NCBI GenBank assembly: GCA_002373045.1
Contig: DFHU01000063.1
Location: 1 to 37,098, forward strand
Reading direction: 5' to 3'
Origin: Pseudoselenomonas ruminantium
GTDB lineage: Bacteria > Bacillota > Negativicutes > Selenomonadales > Selenomonadaceae
Length of the DNA stretch: 37,098 nt
Shown in pieces: positions 6,591-14,841 of this stretch (the stretch's first letter is position 1; the number at the start of each line of letters is the position of its first letter). The translations under genes and the position numbers were made by a program. The notes beneath the pieces were generated by a model. It saw nothing but the letters and a program-made list of their open reading frames with translations. It did not search any database and was not told the origin of the DNA.

Positions 6591-6669
6591 GCCCGGTGGC
6601 TGATAATGCTTTTCCGTCGCGTTTGACAAGCCTGTCTAAGCAGAGGAAAAGTATTATCAGCCACCGGGC
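6591..6669. terminator. Long hairpin (25-bp arms) after the feo operon
   Basis: Arms 6591-6615 and 6645-6669 match at 24 of 25 bases, with a 29-base loop that contains its own small dyad (GACA/TGTC). On the minus strand the stem is followed by TTTATT, so it can end the feo transcript, whose last gene stops 32 bases earlier. The 10-mer TGGCTGATAA of the arm also occurs once more at 6562-6571. From 6344 to 6560 I see nothing but AT-rich sequence with a small GATGGA/TCCATC hairpin. Confidence 0.6.
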
Positions 6670-6700
6670 ATCTTACCATATAGATGTTATCCGAATATTA

Positions 6701-6859
6701 TCAGGACTTGTGGCTATGGCATTCAGCACAGCCACAACCGCAACCGCCGCTTTCACTGCCACAGCAATCGTTATGCCCGGAAACAAAGTTATGATACACA
6801 TGTTTCAAGGCAAAGAACAGGGCAACAGCCAATACTAAACCTACAATATAGGTTGCCAT
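6701..6859 (-). CDS. FeoB-associated Cys-rich membrane protein
   Basis: 52 residues: one transmembrane helix (MATYIVGLVLAVALFFAL) and a tail with CC, CGCGC, C and several histidines. This is the layout of the small FeoB-associated Cys-rich proteins that follow feoB in many Firmicutes; they are thought to help FeoB at the membrane. The chosen ATG 6859 is eight bases after GGGAGG, which itself overlaps the feoB stop; an ATG six bases earlier is too close to the ribosome site. Confidence 0.85.
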   Translation of the reverse strand: MATYIVGLVLAVALFFALKHVYHNFVSGHNDCCGSESGGCGCGCAECHSHKS

Positions 6860-6873
6860 AGTCATTCCTCCCA

Positions 6874-8769
6874 TCAGAAACCTAAGAGGCTGCCAATCTG
6901 GTAAACCAGCAGGGAAACCACCCAGGCAATAGCAAACATATACACAGCGGAGAAGCCCATCCACTTCCAGCCGCCGGCTTCTTTCTTAATCGTACCCAAA
7001 GCCGTTACGCACGGAGTGTACAGCTGCGAGAAAATCATGAAGGCAAAAGCGGACAGAGCCGTAAAGCTCGTTGCCATGCCCGTTTCCAGCAGGGTATCTG
7101 CCGTTTCCACAGCATCTTCTGCTTCCGTGGAAACTTCATCAGCACCATAAAGGATACCGATAGTAGCTACCACGGTTTCCTTGGCCATGATACCGGAGAG
7201 CAGGGCTGCGCCGGCTTCCCAGGTGGCAAAGCCATGGAACACAAAGAGCGTGCTCATCCAATTCCCCAGCGTTGCCAGGATGGATTCGTTGATTTCGCAG
7301 GGGCCATCGAAGTTGTAGTTGGACATTACCCACAGCAGAACAGATGCGGCAAAGATAATGGTACCGGCTTTGACGAGGTAGCCCTTACCCTTATCCCAGG
7401 TTTCCAGAAGAACCGTCTTCATATCCGGCATACGATACGGCGGAAGTTCGAGCAGGAACGTGGAACCGCCATCCTTAAATACGGAGCTGCCGAGGATTTT
7501 GGCGGCAACAATCGCCATGATTACACCGATAATGTACATCGCAAAGACCACATTAGCGGCATTATCCGGGAAGAACATGGCAGCAAACAGTGCCATAATC
7601 GGCAGTTTAGCGCCACAGGTCAAAAACGGCGTAACCATAATGGAAACCATACGGTCTTTTTCCGAATCCAAAGCGCGCGCACCCATAACGGCAGGCACAG
7701 CGCAGCCAAAGCCCATCATCAACGGCATAACGCCTTTACCCGTGAGGCCACAGCGGCGCATAATCGGGTCCATGATGAAGGCGATACGCGCCATATAGCC
7801 CGTGCCATCGAGGAAGGACAGGCAGAAGAACAGCACGAAAATCAGCGGTACAAAGGTGAGCACGGCACCCACACCGGCGATAACGCCATCGCAGACGAGG
7901 GATACCATCCAGTCAGCCACACCGGCTGCTTCCAGAGATTCCTTGGCAAAGTCGAGAAAATCTTCATTGATGGCTGCATCCAGAGCATCGGCAATCGGCT
8001 GGCCAATCCATTCAAACGTGATATTAAATACCGCATACATGATAGCCAGGAAAATCGGCAGTGCCAAAATGCCATTAGCCAGAAATTTATCCATCTTTTC
8101 CGAGGTACTCGCACCTACATTGCTGGCGGTTACGGCATCAGCCACCACCGTATCAATCAGCGCATAGCGGGCCTCGATGATTTCTTCGTTCTTCTGCTCC
8201 TCACTCTTGCTGCTGGCCTTGATTTCTTCCACCTTGGCGATATGTGCCTTTACGCGGTCGCTGGGCTGGTAGTTAGCCATCACCGTAGTGGTAAAGACAT
8301 CCAAAAGTTTCTTGGTGCTCTTGCTGCTGCGGCCCACGGTTTCTACCACCGGCATGCCCAGCGCATCTTCCATCTTGCGGCAGTCCACCTTGATACCGCG
8401 GCGCTCTGCATCGTCCTGCATGTTGAGGTCAATGAGAAGGGGAATTCCCTGCTCTAAGAGCTGAATGGTCAGGAACAGATTGCGTTCGAGGTTGGAGCTG
8501 TCCACCACATCCACCACGAGGTCAAGCTTCGTGTTCATGAGATAATCGATAACGATTTTTTCTTCCGGGGAGCGGGCATTGATGCTGTATGTACCCGGCA
8601 AGTCCACGATGGAAATGGCACGGTCCTTATGACGGGTGTAACCGACTTTTTTATCTACCGTAACCCCTGGCCAGTTGCCGATTTTCTGACGGGCACCGGT
8701 GAGTTCGTTGAAAATTGTGGATTTACCCACATTGGGATTACCGGTAAGTGCTACTGCTAAAGTTGACAT
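6874..8769 (-). CDS. feoB: Ferrous iron transporter FeoB
   Basis: 631 residues. The N-terminal G domain has GNPNVGKS (10-17, G1), T37 in GVTVD (G2), DLPG (56-59, G3) and NMQD (116-119, G4). A helical linker precedes the membrane part with the two Gate motifs, including PFLTCGAKLPI and the family sequence SFLDGTGYMARIAFIMD. It is shorter than the 770-residue E. coli protein, as in many Firmicutes. GTP binding and hydrolysis drive Fe(II) import across the inner membrane. It is downstream of feoA by 47 bases and upstream of the Cys-rich partner, forming a three-gene feo operon. Confidence 0.96.
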   Translation of the reverse strand: MSTLAVALTGNPNVGKSTIFNELTGARQKIGNWPGVTVDKKVGYTRHKDRAISIVDLPGTYSINARSPEEKIVIDYLMNTKLDLVVDVVDSSNLERNLFLTIQLLEQGIPLLIDLNMQDDAERRGIKVDCRKMEDALGMPVVETVGRSSKSTKKLLDVFTTTVMANYQPSDRVKAHIAKVEEIKASSKSEEQKNEEIIEARYALIDTVVADAVTASNVGASTSEKMDKFLANGILALPIFLAIMYAVFNITFEWIGQPIADALDAAINEDFLDFAKESLEAAGVADWMVSLVCDGVIAGVGAVLTFVPLIFVLFFCLSFLDGTGYMARIAFIMDPIMRRCGLTGKGVMPLMMGFGCAVPAVMGARALDSEKDRMVSIMVTPFLTCGAKLPIMALFAAMFFPDNAANVVFAMYIIGVIMAIVAAKILGSSVFKDGGSTFLLELPPYRMPDMKTVLLETWDKGKGYLVKAGTIIFAASVLLWVMSNYNFDGPCEINESILATLGNWMSTLFVFHGFATWEAGAALLSGIMAKETVVATIGILYGADEVSTEAEDAVETADTLLETGMATSFTALSAFAFMIFSQLYTPCVTALGTIKKEAGGWKWMGFSAVYMFAIAWVVSLLVYQIGSLLGF

Positions 8770-8815
8770 TGTTATCTACACATCTCCTCTGTTCATTCGT
8801 GTTTACTGTTGCGAT

Positions 8816-9040
8816 TTAGTTTACCTGCTGCACCTGAACCTTGGCTGCATCATCACGACGCAGAGCCAGATTGTAAGAACGAACACCGATAGCAATAGGG
8901 TCACCCAACGGAGCACTGCGCAATACCTTAACCTTCGTGCCCGGGGTAAGTCCCATGGTCATCAATCTTTCCTTGAGGTCGGAATCGCCAATCTGCTGAA
9001 TTTTCAGCGTCATGCCGGTCTTGCCGTCTTTCAGTGTCAA
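8816..9040 (-). CDS. feoA: Ferrous iron transport protein FeoA
   Basis: A 74-residue SH3-like domain (IQQIGDSDLKERLMTMGLTPG is typical) that partners FeoB in the cytoplasm. Two TTG starts are possible, 9046 and 9040; GGAGG lies only two bases before the first but eight before the second, so I choose 9040. It is the first gene of the operon. Confidence 0.92.
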   Translation of the reverse strand: MTLKDGKTGMTLKIQQIGDSDLKERLMTMGLTPGTKVKVLRSAPLGDPIAIGVRSYNLALRRDDAAKVQVQQVN

Positions 9041-9067
9041 AATCAACGCCTCCCAATTTCGTTACTT

Positions 9068-9130
9068 GATAATAATAATGAGATTATTTCTACTTAAGCT
9101 ATGATAACGCATATCAATAACACTTGTCAA
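9068..9130 (-). promoter_or_regulatory. feo promoter with Fur-box-like operator
   Basis: On the minus strand TTGACA (9130-9125), an 18-base spacer and TATCAT (9106-9101) form a promoter. GATAATAATAATGAGATTATT (written on the plus strand, 9068-9088) is close to the Fur consensus and covers the region just downstream of the start point, suggesting iron repression. A second dyad, TGATA/TATCA (9102-9116), overlaps the -10. Confidence 0.65.
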
Positions 9131-9172
9131 GGATTCTCATTTACAAATGGAAAAAATTTTCATTTGCAAAAA

Positions 9173-9202
9173 AAATAAGCCTTCCTGTCGAAGACTTATT
9201 TG
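9173..9202 (-). terminator. Terminator of the cobalamin operon
   Basis: AAATAAG..CTTC pairs with GAAG..CTTATTT and on the minus strand is followed by eight T bases. The stop codon of the ATPase gene is inside the stem. Confidence 0.8.
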
Positions 9203-9978
9203 ACTAATTCTATTGGTGACAATACTTTCTTCCCTTGACTATTGACGAAAATATCCGCCTTTACACCAAAGGTTGCGGCCAGACTGTCAACCGTCATTAC
9301 CTCAGCTGGCAATCCTTGCGCTTTTAGAGTACCGTCTTTGATGATGATGATTTCATCGGCATATTGCAAGGCATGATTGATATCGTGCAGCACCATGATA
9401 ATCGTCATGTGATAATCACGATTCAACCGCTCCACAATCTCCATGACCTCTAACTGATGGGCAATGTCCAAATAGGTGGTCGGTTCATCGAGCAGGAGTA
9501 TCTCCGGCTGCTGGGCAAGCACCATAGCGAGGAACACTCTTTGCCGCTCACCGCCGGATAAGGTCTGCACCTGCCGATTGGCAAGCTGTTCCACATGCGC
9601 AGCCGCCATAGCCCATTCCACCACTTCCCTGTCCGCCTTGGCATCACGGGAAAACAAGCTCCGATAGGGAAACCTGCCATAATCCACGAGCTGGTACACC
9701 GTAGTGTCCGGTGGAGCTGCAGCACCTTGTGGCAAAATGCCGATTTTTTTGGCAATGTCCTTGCGTCCCATTGTCCGGATTTCCTGTCCGGCGAGCAGGA
9801 CTTCACCGGTGTAATCGGTATTAATAGCCGCCAACGCTTTGAGCAAAGTAGACTTGCCTGCCCCATTAGGGCCAATGATGGCGGTGCGACGGCCTGTGGA
9901 AAACGCTGCGGAGATGCCATGGAGTATTTCCTTGCCGTCAATGGCAACCTTTACCCCGCGTACTTCCAAATCCATCAT
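9196..9978 (-). CDS. btuD: ABC transporter ATP-binding protein, BtuD/FecE type
   Basis: 260 residues with Walker A GPNGAGKS (36-43), signature LSGGERQ (140-146) and Walker B ILLLDEPT (160-167). It energises import of cobalamin, siderophore or haem by the family of BtuCD-type importers. Its ATG overlaps the permease stop (ATGATG/TGA), with GGAGGGAG inside the permease end. Because the whole operon sits behind a cobalamin riboswitch, a corrinoid is the likeliest substrate, although the sequence family does not prove it; the symbol is therefore provisional. Confidence 0.9.
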   Translation of the reverse strand: MMDLEVRGVKVAIDGKEILHGISAAFSTGRRTAIIGPNGAGKSTLLKALAAINTDYTGEVLLAGQEIRTMGRKDIAKKIGILPQGAAAPPDTTVYQLVDYGRFPYRSLFSRDAKADREVVEWAMAAAHVEQLANRQVQTLSGGERQRVFLAMVLAQQPEILLLDEPTTYLDIAHQLEVMEIVERLNRDYHMTIIMVLHDINHALQYADEIIIIKDGTLKAQGLPAEVMTVDSLAATFGVKADIFVNSQGKKVLSPIELVK

Positions 9979-10973
9979 AACTCCCTCCTCAGCAGATACA
10001 GGAAAAAGGGCGCACCCATAACCGCCATGATAATGCCCACTGGCAGTTCCACAGGCGCTACAATGGTACGAGCAATGGTATCACAGAATGTCACGGTGCC
10101 TGCCCCGAGCAAAAGCGTTGCCGGCAGCAGCACACGATAATCTGAGCCGACCAAAAGCCGTGCCGTATGCGGTACGATAAGACCGACAAAACCTAAAAGC
10201 CCGACCACCGACACCGCGCTGGCTGCCAGCAGTGCGGCAAGGGCTGACAGCAGGATTCTGGTCAGCCCGACACGCAAACCGAGTCCCTTGGCCAGTTCAT
10301 CCCCTAATTGCAGGATATTCAAATGCCGCGCCGATATGAGCGCCAGCACCGCACAGACCAATGTATAAGGCCAGAGCATTTCCACCTGCGGCCAGCTGCG
10401 GGCAGAAAGCCCGCCCACCATCCACATTAAAGCACTATGCACGCGGTCACTGTAGAAGATTAAGAGCGCCGAAATCCCCGCGCTCAAAAAAGCCGACACC
10501 GCCACCCCGGCCAGAATTATCCGAATAGGCCGGATGCCGTTTTTCCAAGCCAGTATGTAAATCAGCAGGGCAGCTCCCATAGCCCCCATAAAGGCCGCCG
10601 GTGTCACCAGATAACCAAAGCCCGGAAAAGCCAGCATGACGAGGATTCCCAACAGCCCTGCTCCGGAAGATATGCCGATAATATGCGGGTCGGCCAGCGG
10701 ATTTTTCATCACCGCCTGCAGTATAGCTCCGGAAAGAGCCAGATTGATGCCTACCAAAGCCGCTACAATACTGCGCGGCAGGCGAATATTATAGATGATC
10801 TGTCCATGCGGGCTGTTGCCTGCCCCTGCCAGAAACGCTGTAATCTCCGTCACGGGAATATCCACAGAGCCTTTGCCCACACTAACGAGCATTCCCAAAC
10901 AGGCAAAAGCGGCCAACGCGATAAGCATCAGCGTCCGCCGTTTTTTGCCCGCAGAAAAATCTGCTTGTTTCAT
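9975..10973 (-). CDS. btuC: ABC transporter permease, BtuC/FecCD type
   Basis: 332 residues, about ten transmembrane segments. Family hallmarks include RLPRSIVAALVGINLALSGA, NPLADPHIIGISSGAG and GLLGFVGLIVPHTARLL, the last being the segment that contacts the ATPase. As a homodimer it forms the inner-membrane channel for the binding-protein-delivered substrate. It follows the lipoprotein gene by 11 bases and overlaps the ATPase gene by four. Confidence 0.92.
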   Translation of the reverse strand: MKQADFSAGKKRRTLMLIALAAFACLGMLVSVGKGSVDIPVTEITAFLAGAGNSPHGQIIYNIRLPRSIVAALVGINLALSGAILQAVMKNPLADPHIIGISSGAGLLGILVMLAFPGFGYLVTPAAFMGAMGAALLIYILAWKNGIRPIRIILAGVAVSAFLSAGISALLIFYSDRVHSALMWMVGGLSARSWPQVEMLWPYTLVCAVLALISARHLNILQLGDELAKGLGLRVGLTRILLSALAALLAASAVSVVGLLGFVGLIVPHTARLLVGSDYRVLLPATLLLGAGTVTFCDTIARTIVAPVELPVGIIMAVMGAPFFLYLLRREL

Positions 10974-10984
10974 TATACTTTCCT

Positions 10985-11935
10985 TTACTTCAAGTCAGGA
11001 TAAACACATTTTGCCATCTCGGCTACTGCCTCCGGATAATGAATACCGGGGCTGAGCAGGAAAAGATCCTGTGGCAGATAATAGACCTGCTTGTTTTTCA
11101 CGGCAGGGATACTCTGCCAGGCCGGGCCTTGCATGGTTTCTTCCATACTGGCCTTGATGGCTTCCAGCTTGCCCATGCTCGTCACAAAGATGATTTCTGG
11201 ATTCTGCTCCACCAAGGTTTCCATGCTGTAGGGCGCGGCATCGGGATTCTTCTCCAAGGGCTGGCTGCCGCTGGCCACATTCTCCCAGCCCAGCATATTG
11301 GCAATGGAACCGGCGATACTGCCATCGAGCTGAACCGTAAGGCCCTGATTGGTGCTGTGAATGATGGACACCTTCCGCCTGTCCTGCGGTATACTGCTCT
11401 TGACGGCGGCAATCTTATCATCCATATCATGGATAAGCTGCTGCCCCTTGTCGGGATTGCCGGTCACAGCAGCCAGCGTTGCCACTTCCCGCTTTACATC
11501 ATCATAGCTTTTCATATCCAGCACCAATGTCTTAATCCCATTGGCTTCCAAAGCATCTACGAGCTTTTCATTCATGCCCTTGTTGATGATGACCAAATCC
11601 GGCTGACAGGCCAGCACCTTTTCCGTATCAATCTGGTAAACCTTGCCCACGCTGGCAATATCTTTGGCATAATCCGGCATTTTGGTCTTAGAATCCGGAC
11701 GGCCTGCAACTAAATCAGCACCGCCCACGGCCTCCAAGGGCTCCAAAAAGGAAGCCGAAGTCACCACAATGCGGGAAGGTTTTTCCTTTAATTCCACTTT
11801 GCGGCCTAAATCATCCGTCACCACAGCAAAATTTACCGAATCTGCAGCCTGCGGCTTTTCCTGCCCACAACCAGTCATAAGCAAAGCCAGCAGCATGAGC
11901 ATAACAGGCAGTAATATATGCAGCGGACGCTTCAT
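10985..11935 (-). CDS. btuF: Corrinoid or metal-chelate binding lipoprotein, BtuF type
   Basis: 316 residues from ATG 11935. A signal peptide (KRPLHILLPVMLMLLALL) ends at a lipobox LMTGC with Cys23 as the lipidated residue. The mature part is the two-lobe TroA/BtuF fold: VTDDLGRKVELKEKPSRIVV at the start, LVAGRPDSKT, and the long backbone helix in the middle. It captures the substrate outside the inner membrane and delivers it to the permease. An upstream ATG at 11953 overlaps the cbiL stop but would add residues ahead of the signal peptide. Confidence 0.9.
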   Translation of the reverse strand: MKRPLHILLPVMLMLLALLMTGCGQEKPQAADSVNFAVVTDDLGRKVELKEKPSRIVVTSASFLEPLEAVGGADLVAGRPDSKTKMPDYAKDIASVGKVYQIDTEKVLACQPDLVIINKGMNEKLVDALEANGIKTLVLDMKSYDDVKREVATLAAVTGNPDKGQQLIHDMDDKIAAVKSSIPQDRRKVSIIHSTNQGLTVQLDGSIAGSIANMLGWENVASGSQPLEKNPDAAPYSMETLVEQNPEIIFVTSMGKLEAIKASMEETMQGPAWQSIPAVKNKQVYYLPQDLFLLSPGIHYPEAVAEMAKCVYPDLK

Positions 11936-11949
11936 ACAATCATCCCCTA

Positions 11950-12651
11950 TCATTTCTTGCGCGTCAAAATCGTGGAGAGATAGTTCAGCTTATCCTTCTT
12001 ATGGGCCAGAACATCATAGATGATTTTTTCATCATCCAAACCGGCACGGCTTACGAGAACGGCCTGTTCTGCCATTTCATTCTTATCCAGCATATCCGCT
12101 ACATCCTCGAAGTTCTTGTAAACCTTCATGAGTACCACATTATCCGCGGCCTGCATAGCTTTTTCTACCTTTTCCGGACTTGCCGTAGCCGGAATAATCG
12201 AAAGCACATCGTCGCCTTCTACAATGGGATATCCCAACTGACTGCCAATGGCAGCGAAAGCCGGAATACCGGGTATGGTCTGAATCTCTACGCCTTCATT
12301 TTCCAAAAGGCGGAATACATAGATGTAGGTGCTGTAGAACATGGGGTCGCCGATGGTCAGGAAGGCTACATTCTTGCCTGCCCGCAACAGTTCCAAAATC
12401 TCCTGCTTATTGGATTCCCAGGCATCGGTACTGTTTTCGGCAAAGCCTTTCACCATGGGAAATACCTGATAGACGATTTCCACATCCTTCTTGAGATAGG
12501 GTTTCGCTACCGTCAGCGCCACGCTGCCGTCCTTCTTCTCTGTCTTTGGTGCAATGAGCACATCTACCTGTTCAATGGCCTTGATTGCCTTTACCGTCAA
12601 AAGTTCCGGGTCGCCGGGGCCCACGCCGATACCATAAAAGATTCCACTCAT
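11950..12651 (-). CDS. cbiL: Cobalt-precorrin-2 C20-methyltransferase CbiL
   Basis: 233 residues. The start FYGIGVGPGDPELLTVKA is the SAM-binding loop of the corrin methyltransferases and GDPMFYSTYIY (about 101-111) is typical of the C20 enzymes. It adds the methyl group at C-20 of cobalt-factor II in the anaerobic cobalamin pathway. CbiK next door provides the cobalt-loaded substrate, which favours cbiL over the aerobic cobI. The other corrin-ring genes are outside the window. Confidence 0.9.
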   Translation of the reverse strand: MSGIFYGIGVGPGDPELLTVKAIKAIEQVDVLIAPKTEKKDGSVALTVAKPYLKKDVEIVYQVFPMVKGFAENSTDAWESNKQEILELLRAGKNVAFLTIGDPMFYSTYIYVFRLLENEGVEIQTIPGIPAFAAIGSQLGYPIVEGDDVLSIIPATASPEKVEKAMQAADNVVLMKVYKNFEDVADMLDKNEMAEQAVLVSRAGLDDEKIIYDVLAHKKDKLNYLSTILTRKK

Positions 12652-12726
12652 GAATCAAAAACCTCCATTAATAGTGTCTTAGCCTATCATACTATGCTGA
12701 CTATCACCTGTCAAATAACCCTAAGT

Positions 12727-12777
12727 GTGTTTAAGCCGCCCGCCCCAATCTTTCAGGCGGGGCAGACGGCTTAACAC
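12727..12777. repeat. GC-rich intergenic hairpin between cbiK and cbiL
   Basis: TAAGCCG (12732-12738) pairs with CGGCTTA (12767-12773) and CCCGCC (12739-12744) with GGCGGG (12756-12761); GTGT/ACAC extends the base. There is no T-run on either side, so it is more likely an RNA stability or processing element inside the operon than a full terminator. Confidence 0.5.
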
Positions 12778-12817
12778 AGCGATGAATATAGATAAAATAG
12801 ATGAATATGGTGAAATC

Positions 12818-13810
12818 TTATTTTTCGAGGGCGTTCCAGGCATCTTCCGCACGTTTTACATAGAGGTCGCGGATAGCCTTATTTTCGCCAATGCCATGGA
12901 TGTAGGCATCAACTTTATAACCAGCCTTTTCGAGGATGGATTTATGGGAATCTTCCTCTTTTCCTGCCATATCGTTATTGGCATGGTCACCGGCCACCAT
13001 CATCATCGGCATAAGCGTAACATGCTTGATGCCGTTCTTCTGGAGTTTCGGCATAACCGTTTCCAGGTTCGGCCAGCCTTCTACCGTGTAAACGTAAACA
13101 TTCTTGTAACCGGCTTCGTCGAGCTTAGCCTGAATTACAGAATAGTACGCATTGGAAACCTGCGGCGTACCATGAGCCATAATCAGGATAGCATCTTCCT
13201 TGCCCTGTTTCGGGAACTGAGTGGACAGTGCCTTGATGGTTTCCGTTACATCATCAGCCTGTTCTTCCTGACCCTGCCAGTACATCAGGGACGTGCCCAG
13301 CGTCATCTTCTTGAACTGGTCTTTATAGTTATGGTATACGCCGATATCGTAGTTGTATTCCATGCCCGGAATAACATCAAGAGATGCCAGCGCTACGCGG
13401 GTGTAGCCTTCTTTTTTCAGCTGTTCGAGAGCTTCTTCCGGCGTCGGGAAGGTAATGCCTTCGTTCTTCTTCACGCGGTTAATGATGATATGGGAAGTAT
13501 AAGCCGTTACCACCTTGGTATTCGGATGTTTGGCCTGAATGGCCTTTACCGTAGCATCAATGGTCTTGGCGCGGGTATCCTTGTAAGTCGTGCCAAAGGT
13601 CATCACCACAATGGCATCCTTGTTGGCCAGATTAGCCATTGCCGGATTCTCGTTTTTGAGTACGCCGATTTCCGAAGCCTGCTTTAGTGCCTTGGTCGGA
13701 GCCTTGACTTCCTCATTGAGCTGATAAGCTGCTTCTGCCGGTACATAGCTTGCGGAGAAAGCTGCCCCGCAGGCAATAGCTGCTGCTAACATTTTCTGCC
13801 AGTTTTTCAT
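12818..13810 (-). CDS. cbiK: Exported sirohydrochlorin cobaltochelatase CbiK
   Basis: 330 residues. The first 28 are a Sec signal peptide (MKNWQKMLAAAIACGAAF, then A-x-A sites near VPAEAA), so the enzyme should act outside the cytoplasmic membrane. The mature part is the class II chelatase CbiK: IVVMTFGTTYKDTR, a catalytic-type MAHGTP motif, and VEGWPNLETVM. CbiK normally inserts cobalt into sirohydrochlorin in the cytoplasm. Exported versions are known from Desulfovibrio (CbiKP), where a link to haem or metal transport has been proposed. It is the first gene behind the cobalamin riboswitch and precedes an ABC importer. Confidence 0.9.
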   Translation of the reverse strand: MKNWQKMLAAAIACGAAFSASYVPAEAAYQLNEEVKAPTKALKQASEIGVLKNENPAMANLANKDAIVVMTFGTTYKDTRAKTIDATVKAIQAKHPNTKVVTAYTSHIIINRVKKNEGITFPTPEEALEQLKKEGYTRVALASLDVIPGMEYNYDIGVYHNYKDQFKKMTLGTSLMYWQGQEEQADDVTETIKALSTQFPKQGKEDAILIMAHGTPQVSNAYYSVIQAKLDEAGYKNVYVYTVEGWPNLETVMPKLQKNGIKHVTLMPMMMVAGDHANNDMAGKEEDSHKSILEKAGYKVDAYIHGIGENKAIRDLYVKRAEDAWNALEK

Positions 13811-13845
13811 AAATAAAAAACCTCCCTAAATACTCCCCTGCATCA

Positions 13846-13883
13846 GAAAAAGCACCTCTCTGCAAAAAGCGCAGAAAGATGCT
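13846..13883 (-). terminator. Riboswitch expression platform terminator
   Basis: On the minus strand AGCATCTTTCTGC pairs with GCAGAGAGGTGCT (two G-U pairs) and is followed by five T bases. It stands between the cobalamin aptamer and cbiK, as expected for ligand-induced premature termination. Confidence 0.75.
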
Positions 13884-13899
13884 CCCATCCAAAAGACGA

Positions 13900-14150
13900 A
13901 ATCCCCTTCCCATCGCTCGCAGGTTCAGCAGCCTCCCAACGGCTGCTACGGTGATTGTCAAACAGGCAGTTCTCCTGGCTCGGTTCATTGCTCCCCTGCG
14001 CCTTCCCAAAAGCATGGCTTTCAGTGACTTAACTATGCAGGTTTGCTCCCCTTACAGTGGCGGGACCGCGCTGGCCTTTAACCAGCTTCTCTTTTCAGCA
14101 GCCGGATGTGCGCCGGCTTGCACCTGTTCCTTCTTATGCAGTTAAAATAA
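13900..14150 (-). promoter_or_regulatory. Cobalamin riboswitch
   Basis: The B12 box AGCCAGGAGAACTGCCTG is exact on the minus strand at 13980-13963, and GCGGTCCCGCCACTGTAAGG, the other highly conserved block, lies upstream of it near 14070. A GC-rich hairpin with GCCGG/CCGGC arms (near 14101-14120) lies at the 5' end. Bound cobalamin should favour the terminator at 13846-13883 and reduce expression of cbiK, cbiL and btuFCD. I did not fold it fully, so the limits are approximate. Confidence 0.93.
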
Positions 14151-14175
14151 CGATGTGAACTAACTCACAATCAGT

Positions 14176-14184
14176 ATTCTACCA
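14176..14184 (-). promoter_or_regulatory. Promoter of the riboswitch operon
   Basis: TGGTAGAAT on the minus strand is an extended -10 (TG-G-TAGAAT), about 30 bases before the aptamer. No convincing -35. The same TTATGGTARAAT style occurs at 22979 and 31075. Confidence 0.4.
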
Positions 14185-14231
14185 TATATATATTAATTTT
14201 ACCATAAGAAAATATTATCCATGCTATCCGG

Positions 14232-14783
14232 TCATACCGCCGGCTTTCCCGCAGCGCTTACTTCCTTCAATCCGTAAACCGCACCAGCAAAAGCCGCTCC
14301 CATAATGCGTGTTTCATTATCCGGCTGCTTGCTGAGTTCCTGCATATGTGCACGAAATGTATCTTCCATCTTAATCAGATTGAGATAAATGCCCAGGCTC
14401 AATTTATCCTGCAGCTTTTGCGAGGATAAAAAACCCGCCACCAATTTCCCGCGAATCTTCGGCTTTTCCGCAGCCATCAGAGCATTGGAAATGGACTGGA
14501 TAATAGGGTCATTGAATTTATCTGCAATCTTCCATGCAGACATGCAGGCTTTCTTGACCGTTACACCATCACGAACCAAAAAGAATATAATCAACGAAGT
14601 CATGGCCAGCACGCTCTTATCTGCAGTAGTCCGCTTCGTGCAGGATTCATAGATATCTGCGGGGTCTTCCTCTGTACGCAGCCCCAATTCGATTACCTGC
14701 GAAATATCCTCTGCCCCAGGTTTAAAGAAAAGCCCTGCCGCCGTCATACAGCCGCGGGCACGTTCCATTGCATATTTATCCAT
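14232..14783 (-). CDS. Conserved-looking hypothetical protein
   Basis: 183 residues from ATG 14783, six bases after GAGGTG. It is helical and soluble, beginning MDKYAMERARGCMTAAGLFF and ending in GAAFAGAVYGLKEVSAAG. The glycine/alanine-rich ends recall ADP-ribosylglycohydrolase helices, but the acidic metal ligands of that family are absent, so I do not assign it. A longer frame to 14960 overlaps the CYTH gene and lacks a ribosome site. Confidence 0.6.
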   Translation of the reverse strand: MDKYAMERARGCMTAAGLFFKPGAEDISQVIELGLRTEEDPADIYESCTKRTTADKSVLAMTSLIIFFLVRDGVTVKKACMSAWKIADKFNDPIIQSISNALMAAEKPKIRGKLVAGFLSSQKLQDKLSLGIYLNLIKMEDTFRAHMQELSKQPDNETRIMGAAFAGAVYGLKEVSAAGKPAV

Positions 14784-14841
14784 GGTTATCACCTCAAGGA
14801 ATAATTCGCCATGAACAGGGGCTTTTTCCTGCCTTTGCCGT

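Noticed and set aside
7234..8457. 407-codon plus-strand frame across feoB
   Set aside because: It is the antisense shadow of feoB: composition is His/Arg/Gly-rich, no ribosome site, no family features, while feoB has all its motifs.
13713..14015. 100-codon minus frame across the cobalamin riboswitch
   Set aside because: Lies on the aptamer and terminator; RNA structure explains the sequence.
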